Of a DNA stretch of 64,000 bases, positions 49,852 through 57,988 are shown one piece after another; position 1 is the stretch's first letter, and the number at the start of each line of letters is the position of its first letter. A model generated the notes under the pieces. That model was given only the letters and a program-made list of their open reading frames with translations, was not told where the DNA came from and did no database searches. Made by a program: the position numbers and the translations under genes. This DNA is from Methylobacillus flagellatus_A (GTDB lineage: Bacteria; Pseudomonadota; Gammaproteobacteria; Burkholderiales; Methylophilaceae): the NCBI RefSeq assembly GCF_031344055.1, contig NZ_JADBEN010000004.1; one strand, 5' to 3'.

Positions 49852-52077
49852 ATGCGTATTTCCCGTCTCTTTTCCCATCAACACATCCGCCTGTTGCTCG
49901 GTATACTGGTCACGATCCTATTGCTGGCCCATGTCGTGGGAGCCTTGAATCTGAGCTTCATACAAGCAATGGAGCGTTTTGCCTATGATGCCCGGCTGCA
50001 GTTGCTGACGCCGGGAGGGCTGGACGACCATATCGTCATCGTCGACATCGACGAAACCAGCCTGCAACAGGAGGGGCATTGGCCCTGGGGCCGCAACAAG
50101 CTGGCGCAATTGCTGGACAGGCTATTCGACCAGTACCAGGCCAGGCTGGTGGCATTTGATGTCGTGTTTGCCGAAAAGGACGAAAGTTCGGGCCTGGCGG
50201 CACTACAAACAATGCGGCAGGCGCAAATCAGCCAGCGGCCAGACATAGCACAGCTAATCGATGCGTTAGCGCCCGGGCTGGATTATGACCAGCAGTTTGC
50301 TGACAGCATGCGGGGGCGTAATGTCGTGCTGGGGTATTACTTCCGTCATGACTCCCGCATGCAGCATAACATTGGCGCGTTGCCCCCGCCTGTGATGCAG
50401 GCGGATGTGATAGCCGGGCGCGATATTGCCTATCAGCAGGCCAGCGGGTACGGCGCCAACCTGCCGCTCTTGCAGCAACAGGCAAAAGCGGCAGGGCACT
50501 TCAATCCCGACCCGGACGAGGACGGCATTACCCGCCGCATTCCATTGCTGGTGGCATATCAGGATGGCGTATATGAAGCCTTGTCGCTGGCAGTGGCGCG
50601 CCAAGTATTGGGGAACGTGCAGGTGATGCCCGGTTTCTCCCACAGCATGCATTACGCCGGCATGGAATGGCTGGAGCTCGGCCAGCTGAAAATCCCGGTC
50701 GATGCCAACCTCAATGCATTGATTCCCTATCGCGGCAGGCAAGGGAGTTTTCCCTATGTTTCGGCTGCCGATGTATTGCACGGCAAGGTGCCACAGCAGC
50801 AACTGCAGGACCGGATTGTGCTGATCGGCACGACGGCGCCGGGCTTGATGGATTTGCGCGCGACCCCTGTGCAGAGCGTGTATCCCGGCGTGGAAATCCA
50901 TGCCAACATGATCGCGGGTATCCTGGACGGCAGCGTCAGGCAGCAGCCGGCCTACACGTTGGGGGCCGAGTTCCTGCTGCTGATGCTTCTGGGCGTGGGG
51001 CTGTCCATCCTGCTGCCGCGCATGCGGCCTGTGCCTGCCACGATGTTGTCGGCGGCGGTGCTATCCCTGCTGGTATTGTCCAATCTCCTGTCATGGAAAA
51101 TCGGCGTCGTGCTGCCATTGGCTTCGGCCTTGCTGCTCGTGGCCTTGCTCTATGTACTCAACATGAGCTACGGCTATTTCATCGAGTCGCGCAGCAAGCG
51201 CCACTTGGCGCAACTATTCGGACAGTATGTGCCGCCGGAGCTGGTCGCGGAAATGGCAGCCCGGCCGAATCAGCTCGGGCTGGAGGGAGAAAGCCGGGAG
51301 ATGACGGTGCTGTTCTGCGATGTCCGCCGGTTCACCACCATCTCGGAAGCGCTTGATCCGCAAACGCTGGCCAAGCTCATGAACGAATACCTGACGGCGA
51401 TGACGCGCGTCATACACCAGCACCGCGGCACCATAGACAAATATATGGGCGATGCCATCATGGCGTTCTGGGGCGCCCCGCTGCATGACGAACAGCATGC
51501 GGCCAATGCGGTCAACGCGTCCCTGGACATGGTGAGGGAGCTTGAGAAAGTGAATGCGGGTTTTCAGGAGAAAGGCTGGCCTGCCTTGAAAATAGGCATA
51601 GGCCTCAATACCGGCGAAATGACGGTGGGCAACATGGGTTCCGAGTTCCGCATGGCCTATACAGTGCTTGGCGATGCGGTCAACCTGGGTTCAAGATTGG
51701 AGAGCTTGTGCGAATATTATGCGGAACCTGTCATCGTGAGCGAGTTTGCTGTGCGGGCCGCAACGCAATATCTCTACCGTGAGCTGGACCTGATCCGTGT
51801 CAAGGGCAAGGATGCTCCGGTAAGGATCTATGCTCCCATCATGGTTGAAGATGCCGCGGCAGAACAGGAGTTGAATCAATACGAACTGGCATTGGCAGCC
51901 TACCGCCAGCAACAATGGCAGCAGGCCAATATTGCTTTTATGGCATTGCAAACTATGTATGGCGGGCGCAGGATTTACACGCTCTATCTTGAGCGCATCA
52001 ACCATTTCAGCCGCCATGCGCCAGAAGCGGATTGGGATGGCGTATTCAACTTTGGAAGCAAGCGGGGGGAAGCATGA
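49852..52077 (+). CDS. CHASE2-domain class III adenylate cyclase
   Basis: A 741-residue membrane cyclase. After an N-terminal helix (about 12-35) comes a periplasmic CHASE2 sensor (about 36-365), three membrane helices (about 371-389, 396-413, 419-437) and a cytoplasmic class III catalytic domain (about 480-635). Catalytic residues are all visible: metal aspartates D490 (LFCDVRRFT) and D534 (YMGDAIMAFWG), adenine-specifying K530 and T604, and transition-state N611 and R615 (NLGSRLE). This combination indicates ATP, not GTP, as substrate. The stop overlaps the next gene, a phosphodiesterase, by 4 bases (ATGA). The signal sensed is unknown. Confidence 0.93.
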   Translation: MRISRLFSHQHIRLLLGILVTILLLAHVVGALNLSFIQAMERFAYDARLQLLTPGGLDDHIVIVDIDETSLQQEGHWPWGRNKLAQLLDRLFDQYQARLVAFDVVFAEKDESSGLAALQTMRQAQISQRPDIAQLIDALAPGLDYDQQFADSMRGRNVVLGYYFRHDSRMQHNIGALPPPVMQADVIAGRDIAYQQASGYGANLPLLQQQAKAAGHFNPDPDEDGITRRIPLLVAYQDGVYEALSLAVARQVLGNVQVMPGFSHSMHYAGMEWLELGQLKIPVDANLNALIPYRGRQGSFPYVSAADVLHGKVPQQQLQDRIVLIGTTAPGLMDLRATPVQSVYPGVEIHANMIAGILDGSVRQQPAYTLGAEFLLLMLLGVGLSILLPRMRPVPATMLSAAVLSLLVLSNLLSWKIGVVLPLASALLLVALLYVLNMSYGYFIESRSKRHLAQLFGQYVPPELVAEMAARPNQLGLEGESREMTVLFCDVRRFTTISEALDPQTLAKLMNEYLTAMTRVIHQHRGTIDKYMGDAIMAFWGAPLHDEQHAANAVNASLDMVRELEKVNAGFQEKGWPALKIGIGLNTGEMTVGNMGSEFRMAYTVLGDAVNLGSRLESLCEYYAEPVIVSEFAVRAATQYLYRELDLIRVKGKDAPVRIYAPIMVEDAAAEQELNQYELALAAYRQQQWQQANIAFMALQTMYGGRRIYTLYLERINHFSRHAPEADWDGVFNFGSKRGEA

Positions 52078-52844
52078 TTGTCCAGGTATTGGGCTGCAGC
52101 GGCGGCATAGGCCAGGGCCTGCGTACGACATCTTTGCTTGTGGATGAAGATATCCTGGTCGATGCCGGCACTGGCGTGGGCGACCTCACCCTCGAGCAAA
52201 TGTCGGCGATCGACCATGTGTTCCTCACCCATTCCCACCTCGACCATGTCGCTTTCCTGCCATTGCTGCTGGACGCCGTGCTGGGCAGGCGCGAACGGCC
52301 CGTGACAGTGCATGCGTTGCCGGAGACCATCGCCAGCCTCAAGACGCATATCTTCAATGGGCAAATCTGGCCCGACTTCAACCGGATTCCCACTCCCGAG
52401 CAACCGTTGCTGCAATATGCGCCTATAACGGTGAGAGACGAGGTTGAGATTGCCCGCCGCCGCATTGTGGCGCTCCCTGCCAACCATAGCGTGCCGGCAG
52501 TCGGCTATTTGCTCGATAGCGGCTCGGGCAGCCTTGCATTTACCGGCGATACCACCAGTTGCGACGAGTTCTGGCAAGTGCTGAACCAAGTAGACAATTT
52601 ACGTCACCTGATCATCGAAGTGTCATTTACCGATGCCGAGATTGCCCTAGCTTTGATATCCCATCATTATTGCCCGGCATTGCTGCTGAATGGTTTAGAT
52701 CGACTAAAGCCTCGTCCAGAAGTATGGGTTACGCACCTGAAGCCGGGCGAAGGGGAAGCTATCATGCAGGAGATTAGTGCAGTAATGCATGAACTGACAC
52801 CACAAATGCTACAGCATGGACAAGTTCTAGAAGTTGATGCTTGA
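52074..52844 (+). CDS. metallo-beta-lactamase-fold class II-type cAMP phosphodiesterase
   Basis: A 256-residue metallo-beta-lactamase-fold protein. The metal site begins THSHLDHVAFLPLL (H53, H55, D57, H58), close to the class II cyclic nucleotide phosphodiesterase signature HxHLDH; further ligands are in LPANHSVPAVGYLL, FTGDTTSCDEF and VTHLKPGEGE. These enzymes hydrolyse 3',5'-cAMP. The start overlaps the cyclase stop, so the two are translationally coupled: one makes and one breaks the same second messenger, if the assignment is right. Other MBL hydrolases are possible. The last 80 codons are noticeably more AT-rich, at the edge of an AT-rich patch. Confidence 0.82.
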   Translation: MIVQVLGCSGGIGQGLRTTSLLVDEDILVDAGTGVGDLTLEQMSAIDHVFLTHSHLDHVAFLPLLLDAVLGRRERPVTVHALPETIASLKTHIFNGQIWPDFNRIPTPEQPLLQYAPITVRDEVEIARRRIVALPANHSVPAVGYLLDSGSGSLAFTGDTTSCDEFWQVLNQVDNLRHLIIEVSFTDAEIALALISHHYCPALLLNGLDRLKPRPEVWVTHLKPGEGEAIMQEISAVMHELTPQMLQHGQVLEVDA

Positions 52845-52896
52845 TGCTGATGAAGATACGTAATTGTTGTGATTGGGACGAGTGAATTTTGAGACG

Positions 52897-53700
52897 TTAA
52901 TGTTTTCGCACCATCATGAGTATGGGGTTAACCAATTCTTTTACATAAGCTAATGGAGAGTCTCCTTTAGCTGTAGTGGTTCCGAGGTCGCTAGTGCAAG
53001 GGCCGGGTAAGTAGTAAGTGCCAAACATCAAATCAAAAAAGGCAAACAAAGTAGCAAAATTGCTATTCATTCCCTTGCCATCCAAAGCATGATGCCAACG
53101 GTGCATTGCTGGCGAAACCAATACTTTTCCTAGTACAGGTCCAAATGTCCATGGCAGGTCTGCATGAATGAACATACCGTAGTAATGGCGTATCAGTCCA
53201 TTGATGATCAATGCCCATGCAGGAAATCCTAGAACTAGCAGGAATGCATTATCAATAATTAAGGTGTTAAGTCGATTGGCTGGGTGAAAGCGAAAAATGG
53301 TCATCCAGTTCATGTGCTTATCGCTATGATGCATGACATGAATTGGCCATAGGGCTCGATGGTGTTCAATGCGATGACGACAATAGCCGATAAAGTCTCC
53401 AAGAATCAAGATGACGAATATCGTTACATATTCGGGTAACGTTGAAAAAATCGTAGATGAAGGTAGCATAATCTGGTGGGTGGTAATGCTGTTATGCAGC
53501 CACTGATAAATAACTACCAAGATGGGCGCAACCAGAAGCGCGTCCATGAAATAAGATGAGAGGTTAAAACCGAGGTTGCGGGGAAAGCATTTTTCTAACA
53601 CCACAATAGGATACCGATAATGTAGAAATATCGAGACGATGAGAAAAATAAGGGCGGGAACGGAAAGCCCGGTCAAGGTGTTATATAGTAATTCAATCAT
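52897..53700 (-). CDS. sterol desaturase/fatty acid hydroxylase family membrane protein
   Basis: A 267-residue membrane di-iron enzyme. Four or five hydrophobic segments and the histidine boxes are visible: HRIEHH at 109-114, HVMHHSDKH at 121-129 and HRWHH at 200-204, the normal three-box arrangement of this superfamily. It would hydroxylate or desaturate a lipid in the inner membrane; the substrate is unknown. The gene is strikingly AT-rich compared with its surroundings (23 G+C in the 60 bases 52921-52980 against 35 in 52201-52260), which suggests horizontal acquisition. It lies downstream of the pilin gene on the same strand, separated by a strong terminator. Confidence 0.88.
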   Translation of the reverse strand: MIELLYNTLTGLSVPALIFLIVSIFLHYRYPIVVLEKCFPRNLGFNLSSYFMDALLVAPILVVIYQWLHNSITTHQIMLPSSTIFSTLPEYVTIFVILILGDFIGYCRHRIEHHRALWPIHVMHHSDKHMNWMTIFRFHPANRLNTLIIDNAFLLVLGFPAWALIINGLIRHYYGMFIHADLPWTFGPVLGKVLVSPAMHRWHHALDGKGMNSNFATLFAFFDLMFGTYYLPGPCTSDLGTTTAKGDSPLAYVKELVNPILMMVRKH

Positions 53701-53720
53701 CCGGATTGGATCTTATTTGT

Positions 53721-53754
53721 AAAAAAAGCTTACTGAGATCAGTAAGCTTTTTTA
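53721..53754. terminator. rho-independent terminator downstream of pilA
   Basis: AAAAAAAGCTTACTGA and its complement TCAGTAAGCTTTTTTATT, almost loopless: 8-base stem GCTTACTG/CAGTAAGC with A and T tracts. It should end the minus-strand pilin transcript before the hydroxylase gene. Confidence 0.88.
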
Positions 53755-53782
53755 TTACGCAATATTGCTTATTTTTGAATAA

Positions 53783-54214
53783 TTAGGGTGTTGTAGGAGC
53801 AGTAGCACCTTGACAAGATTTTGGTGAATATTTAGTTTTTGCATCACCGGTTAAATCACTATCACAACTCCAAACACCTGTTGCTGATGCACGGGTAAGT
53901 GTGATTTTTTTACCATTTACTTGGGACGGAGCGTTAAGAATGGTACATTCGAGGCCAGTTGCAGCAACGGCAATAGTGCAGTTAGATGTGGTTGTCGCTG
54001 GAATGTTCAAGTTAGCTGTAGAAGGTGTTTCACCGTCATTTGAAACAAGCTCAAATGCAGTTTTATACCCTGATATTTCGGATAAACCAGCAGTAAATTT
54101 TGCTTTTGCTTGATAGTCAGAATAAGCCGGAATCGCCACTGCCGCCAAAATACCAATGATCGCCACTACGATCATCAGTTCGATCAACGTAAAACCTTGT
54201 TGTACTTTTTTCAT
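53783..54214 (-). CDS. pilA: type IV pilin (PilA)
   Basis: A 143-residue prepilin. The leader MKKVQQG is cut before phenylalanine by the prepilin peptidase, followed by the class IVa hydrophobic helix FTLIELMIVVAIIGILAAVAIPAY, with Glu5 and a tyrosine-rich turn. Two cysteine pairs occur: NCTI...LEC in the middle and CDSDLTGDAKTKYSPKSC near the end, the latter being the usual D-region disulfide. The second ATG (54214) has AAAGGGG 6 bases upstream and is preferred over 54217. A sigma-54 promoter lies 66 bases upstream. The gene is AT-rich, away from pilB-pilC. Confidence 0.95.
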   Translation of the reverse strand: MKKVQQGFTLIELMIVVAIIGILAAVAIPAYSDYQAKAKFTAGLSEISGYKTAFELVSNDGETPSTANLNIPATTTSNCTIAVAATGLECTILNAPSQVNGKKITLTRASATGVWSCDSDLTGDAKTKYSPKSCQGATAPTTP

Positions 54215-54279
54215 CATGAACCCCTTTAGTTGAGTTGAGTGTTTGCTGCGGTTGGAGGAGTACCGCATGCATTGCTTAT

Positions 54280-54295
54280 TGCAATGGCTGTGCCA
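54280..54295 (-). promoter_or_regulatory. sigma-54 (RpoN) promoter of pilA
   Basis: On the minus strand TGGCAC (54295-54290), five bases, then TTGCA (54284-54280): a perfect -24/-12 sigma-54 element (TGGCACxxxxxTTGCA). Transcription would start about 54268, about 55 bases before the pilin ATG. Sigma-54 with the PilS/PilR system controls pilA in many proteobacteria; those regulators are not in this window. Confidence 0.85.
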
Positions 54296-54352
54296 GCTTT
54301 AGGTGATGATGGGTTATGTATTGAATTTTAAGGATTTTGTCAGATGGAAAAT

Positions 54353-54382
54353 AAAAAAGCGGAGTTGTTGCTCCGCTTTTTG
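54353..54382. terminator. rho-independent terminator
   Basis: AAAAAAGCGGAG, loop TTGTTG, CTCCGCTTTTTG: a 6-base GC stem between A and T tracts. It ends minus-strand transcription from the MxaD-like gene before the pilA promoter. Confidence 0.88.
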
Positions 54383-54443
54383 TTCACCTTTAACTGACAA
54401 TTTTTGTCACGATGTGACAAGCATTGTTAGGTTTGCAAGTAAA

Positions 54444-54974
54444 TTACTTGCCTTCGGCAACCTTTTTCAGGTTGGCAAGGCCGGCGTCATATACGCCATT
54501 GATCGCATCCAGAGCGGACTTGTCATCCTGGCCTGGAGGGATGGGCGGGTTGAGCTTGTACACGCGGTAGAAGCGGCCCATCCACTTGACTTCGGTCTTG
54601 CCGCCTTCGGCTTCCTTCACGGTGATGGTGGAGTAGTAGTCGGAGACGGGCAGCGCGCCTTCAATGATGCCGTACTTGAGCTGCTTGCTGTCCTCGTCGA
54701 TGCTCTTGAGGTTTTCCAGGATGGTGCCGCCGCCCTTGAGGGTGAGCAGGCGTACGGTTTCTTCCGTACCGTCTACCGTGCGCTTGTCGAGCTTGGTGCT
54801 TTCAACCGCGGGGTGCCATTTCTGCATGTTGCCGAAGTCCTTGACCAAGGCCCAGACTTTGTCCGGGCTGGCGTCGATGACGACAGTCTTTTCAACTTTC
54901 TGCGGTGAAGGGCCGTGGGCGGCGGCAGTGAGCGGCAGCAGGCCGATGGCAAGTAATGCGAGGATTTTCTTCAT
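54444..54974 (-). CDS. periplasmic MxaD-like SRPBCC protein
   Basis: A 176-residue secreted protein with a signal peptide (about 1-19, LTAAA|HG) and an SRPBCC/polyketide-cyclase-like hydrophobic pocket domain (VVIDASPDKVWALVKDFGNMQKWHPAVESTKL...). Length and pattern match MxaD, a periplasmic protein encoded near methanol dehydrogenase in methylotrophs and reported to help electron transfer from the enzyme to its cytochrome. I infer the family from SRPBCC features, export and the propeller neighbour. It lies downstream of the YVTN propeller gene on the same strand, with a palindromic element between. Confidence 0.78.
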   Translation of the reverse strand: MKKILALLAIGLLPLTAAAHGPSPQKVEKTVVIDASPDKVWALVKDFGNMQKWHPAVESTKLDKRTVDGTEETVRLLTLKGGGTILENLKSIDEDSKQLKYGIIEGALPVSDYYSTITVKEAEGGKTEVKWMGRFYRVYKLNPPIPPGQDDKSALDAINGVYDAGLANLKKVAEGK

Positions 54975-55061
54975 CTATGTTTCTCCATGTTTTTGCAAGT
55001 TATAAAAGTGGAACCGTCAATGTGCTGTCCTGCTGCTAGGTTGTAGCGGGACAGCATACCT

Positions 55062-55223
55062 GGAAACCTCAGAACAAATCACCGTGCCGCAAGCATCTGC
55101 GGAATCGGGCGGGCTGCTTCGTTGCAAATCCTCGCGATAGCTATGGCTATCACTGTGGTTTGCGCCTCGCATCACATCCCGATCCGCAGCGCTTGCTGGC
55201 TACTCGATTTGTTTTGAGGTTCC
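55062..55223. repeat. 162-base long-hairpin repeat related to the 29683 element
   Basis: The ends GGAAACCTCAGAACAAATC (55062-55080) and GATTTGTTTTGAGGTTCCC (55205-55223) pair at 17 of 19 positions; inward, further segments (GCAAGC, CTGCGGA, TCGGG) also pair, down to the loop GATAGC-TATG-GCTATC. The whole can fold as one long hairpin. Its core shares GTTGCAAATCCTCG (21 of 22 bases in the wider match) and TGTGGTTTGCGCCT with the element at 29683-29958. It sits between two same-strand genes and may end or process their transcript. Confidence 0.75.
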
Positions 55224-55236
55224 CGGCAGCTCCCAA

Positions 55237-56199
55237 TCAATGCGACGTCTTGTTGAGTATAAACTGTCCGAACGCCCGGCTTTGCTTGCCGGTGGAAATG
55301 TCCTGGATATGTTTATGGCTGCTGGCGTCTATCACTGAAACTGAGTTGTCAAACCAATTGGCAACGTAAATTTTGTTGGTGGAAGCATCGTAATTGATGC
55401 CTTCCGGAAAACCACCGACGCGGATCTTGGCGGTTTCCTTGTTCTGTTCGAGGTCGATCACGGAGACCGTGTCCGCCTGGGTGTTGGTGACGTAGGCGTA
55501 TCGGCTGTCCGGGCTCACCGTAACGCAATATGGGTGTTCCCCCACCGCAATGGTGCGGGTTTCAAGGTTTTCCAGGTTGATGACCGACAGGCTGTTGGCA
55601 TAGACATTGACGGCAAAAATCTGCTTGCCATCCGGCCCGAGGCTGATGCCGAATGGGTGCTCGCCGGTGGCGATGCGCTGCAGCACCTTGAGGGATTGCG
55701 TGTCGATCACCGCCAGGTCGTTGCTGTCGCGGTTGGCGACATAAAGCTTGCTGCCGTCATGGCTGACGATGAGCCCGGCAGGCGCCTTGCCGATGCTGAC
55801 TTCGCGGCGCTGGCTGGGGTCGGCAGTATCGATTGCCAGGACGCGGTCGTCGCCCCAGTCCGCAACGTAGAGTGTCTTGCTGTCCGGCGAGAGGGCAATG
55901 CCGACTGGCGAGCCGGATATCTCGATGGTGTCGATGACTTCATGTTTTTTGCTGTCTATCACCGATACCGAGTGGCTATCGACATTGCTGATATAGACTT
56001 TGCCCAGGCTGGCGGAGGCGGCAACGCCTACGGGGGCCTTGCCTACGGCAATGGTGGCGATGACGCTCTGATCGGCAAGGTTGAGAACGGAAACGGTGTT
56101 TTCACCCTGGTTGGTGATGTAGGCCTCATCTGCCAGAGCCGGGAAGACAAATGCCAGAAGAAGCAGGAAGCTGCTGAGGATACGGATGTTGTGTTTCAC
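55237..56199 (-). CDS. YVTN beta-propeller repeat protein, exported
   Basis: A 320-residue secreted beta-propeller. The signal peptide (about 1-23, FPALA|DE) is followed by seven or so about 42-residue repeats with the YVTN/YISN/YVAN-x-x-x-xx-SVI(D) pattern (AYITNQGENTVSVLNL, VYISNVDSHSVSVID, LYVADWGDDRVLAID, LYVANRDSNDLAVID, AYVTNTQADTVSVIDL, IYVANWFDNSVSVID). Such proteins bind ligands or partners rather than catalyse; in methylotrophs they are found near PQQ alcohol dehydrogenase genes. The role here is inferred from position beside the MxaD-like gene. Confidence 0.85.
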   Translation of the reverse strand: MKHNIRILSSFLLLLAFVFPALADEAYITNQGENTVSVLNLADQSVIATIAVGKAPVGVAASASLGKVYISNVDSHSVSVIDSKKHEVIDTIEISGSPVGIALSPDSKTLYVADWGDDRVLAIDTADPSQRREVSIGKAPAGLIVSHDGSKLYVANRDSNDLAVIDTQSLKVLQRIATGEHPFGISLGPDGKQIFAVNVYANSLSVINLENLETRTIAVGEHPYCVTVSPDSRYAYVTNTQADTVSVIDLEQNKETAKIRVGGFPEGINYDASTNKIYVANWFDNSVSVIDASSHKHIQDISTGKQSRAFGQFILNKTSH

Positions 56200-56420
56200 T
56201 GTCGATGACGTTTTTGCGATCGGGTTTTGCCAGTTGGTTAAGGTAACGCGTCAACGTTGCTGCAGGTTGACCCGGCAGTATACGGGGGCGTTGCAAACAG
56301 CGTCAAGGCTGGATTTCTCCTGTGTTTTCCGGGATTTTGATCGTGGCGTTGCAGCTTGCCCAGCTTTCAATATCTGGCGAAATATGGAAAAATGACGACA
56401 AACTATAGAGGTATGTTGTC

Positions 56421-56939
56421 ATGATAGATCGGGATGGATATCGCCCGAATGTCGGCATTATTTTATGTAATGCCCGCAATCAGGTGTTTTGGGGTAAGCG
56501 CATCCGCGAACACTCTTGGCAGTTTCCGCAAGGCGGGATTAAATATGGCGAGAGCCCTGAGCAAGCCATGTACCGCGAATTGATGGAGGAGGTTGGGCTG
56601 CGTCCCGAGCATGTCAAAATCCTGGGCCGCACCCGGGATTGGCTGCGTTACGACGTGCCCACCAACTGGATCAAGCGCGAATGGCGTGGCAGTTACAAGG
56701 GGCAGAAGCAGATATGGTTCCTGCTCCGGCTGGTAGGACGTGATAGCGACGTGTCATTGCGTGCCAGCACGCATCCGGAATTCGATGCCTGGCGCTGGAG
56801 CGATTACTGGGTAGCGATGGATTCCGTCATTGAGTTCAAGCGCGATGTCTATCGCCTGGCGTTGAAGGAGCTGTCCTCCCATTTGGCGGATCGCCGGCGC
56901 GCACGCGCGGCGGAGAAGCTGGATCAGCCAGTGCGTTGA
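56421..56939 (+). CDS. rppH: RNA pyrophosphohydrolase RppH
   Basis: A 172-residue Nudix hydrolase that removes pyrophosphate from the 5' end of mRNA and starts RNase E decay. The Nudix box GGIKYGESPEQAMYRELMEEVGL is at 38-60, preceded by the WQFPQGG motif. N-terminus MIDRDGYRPNVGIILCN is typical of RppH. Length normal. Convergent with psd, with a shared terminator. Confidence 0.96.
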   Translation: MIDRDGYRPNVGIILCNARNQVFWGKRIREHSWQFPQGGIKYGESPEQAMYRELMEEVGLRPEHVKILGRTRDWLRYDVPTNWIKREWRGSYKGQKQIWFLLRLVGRDSDVSLRASTHPEFDAWRWSDYWVAMDSVIEFKRDVYRLALKELSSHLADRRRARAAEKLDQPVR

Positions 56940-56948
56940 TTTTCCTAT

Positions 56949-56981
56949 GGAGATTCCGGCGTCGGGCCGGAATCTCCTTTT
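56949..56981. terminator. bidirectional rho-independent terminator
   Basis: GGAGATTCCGG, loop of seven, CCGGAATCTCC then TTTT: 11 perfectly paired bases between the convergent rppH and psd genes. Confidence 0.85.
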
Positions 56982-56991
56982 CAGTTTCATT

Positions 56992-57840
56992 TCAATCTTG
57001 TTGCGCCATTGCCTCGCCCAGGGATACGGCCTTCAATGGATGCCAGCCGGCCTGGAACTTAAGTCCTGCCGCTTCCGGGTAGAGTAGCACCACTGTCGAC
57101 CCTAGCAGGAAGCGTCCCATTTCCTCACCTTGTTTCAAGTGAATGTCCTGGTCATGATAGTGCCAGGCCTGGATTTTCCCCGGACGCGGCGGGTTGACGA
57201 TGCCGTGCCATACGGTCGCCATGCTGCCCACAATGGTGGCGCCCACCAGTACCAGCACGAACTTGCCTTCGCCATGCGCGAATTCGCATACCACCCGCTC
57301 ATTGCGGGCGAATAGCCCGGGGACGTGCTCGGCAGTCACGGGGTTGACGGAAAACAGGTCGCCGGGCACATAGGTCATGGAAAGCAGTTTGCCGTCGCAG
57401 GGCATATGAATACGGTGGTAGTCGCGGGGGCTGAGATAGATGGTGGCGAAGTAGCCGTTTTCATAATGCTGTGCCATCGAAGCATTGCCGGCCAGTAGGG
57501 CGGTGGTGGAGTACTGGTGGCCTTTGGCCTGGAAAATCTGGTCCTTGTCTATGCGGCCGAACTGGCTGATGGCGCCATCGACAGGGCAGATTTGCGCCGC
57601 ATCGGCCAGCGGCCGTGCACCGGGCTTCAATGCACGGGTAAAGAAGTCGTTGAAGCTGGCATAGCTGGCAATGTCGGGATTCACCGCTTCCAGCATGTTG
57701 ACCCGGTAATGCTTGGCAAACCAGCGGATGACGGCGGTGGTCAACCAGCCTGCCCGCAAGTGGGCGAGTTTGCCCGCCAATGCGGTCAGTGCGATTTTTG
57801 GGGTCAGGTATTGCAGTTTGACGGAACAGGGTTTTGACAC
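56992..57840 (-). CDS. psd: phosphatidylserine decarboxylase proenzyme
   Basis: A 282-residue proenzyme that makes phosphatidylethanolamine. The self-cleavage motif is LGST at 246-249 (FLLGSTVVLLYP), where S248 becomes the pyruvoyl group; the general-acid histidine region is SPRDYHRIHMPCDG and YNDFFTR-type sequence is NDFFTRALKPGARP. Length fits the short bacterial form. It lies downstream of ilvC on the same strand, behind a terminator; the nearby pssA seen in many betaproteobacteria is absent here. Confidence 0.96.
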   Translation of the reverse strand: MSKPCSVKLQYLTPKIALTALAGKLAHLRAGWLTTAVIRWFAKHYRVNMLEAVNPDIASYASFNDFFTRALKPGARPLADAAQICPVDGAISQFGRIDKDQIFQAKGHQYSTTALLAGNASMAQHYENGYFATIYLSPRDYHRIHMPCDGKLLSMTYVPGDLFSVNPVTAEHVPGLFARNERVVCEFAHGEGKFVLVLVGATIVGSMATVWHGIVNPPRPGKIQAWHYHDQDIHLKQGEEMGRFLLGSTVVLLYPEAAGLKFQAGWHPLKAVSLGEAMAQQD

Positions 57841-57868
57841 ACAAACCTCTTCATAGGGGACTGGATGT

Positions 57869-57903
57869 AAAAAAGAGGCTGGACGACGTCCAGCCTCTTT
57901 CTA
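57869..57903. terminator. rho-independent terminator downstream of ilvC
   Basis: AAAGAGGCTGGAC, loop GAC, GTCCAGCCTCTTT, flanked by A on the left; on the minus strand the run of T follows the stem. It should end the ilvBHC transcript before psd. Confidence 0.9.
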
Positions 57904-57918
57904 TTTTAACGTAGACTT

Positions 57919-57988
57919 TGATCGCTTAGTTCTTGGATTGAGACTAAGTGCGATCAATCTACCAAAAACTAATTAGTTCTTGGATTGA
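57919..57988. repeat. partial duplication of the ilvC 3' end plus an inverted repeat
   Basis: TTAGTTCTTGGATTGA occurs at 57926-57941 and again at 57973-57988, the second being the ilvC stop region. Around the first copy TTGATCGC-TTAGT and ACTAAGTGCGATCAA pair with a two-base bulge. It looks like a small local duplication just downstream of ilvC. Confidence 0.6.
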
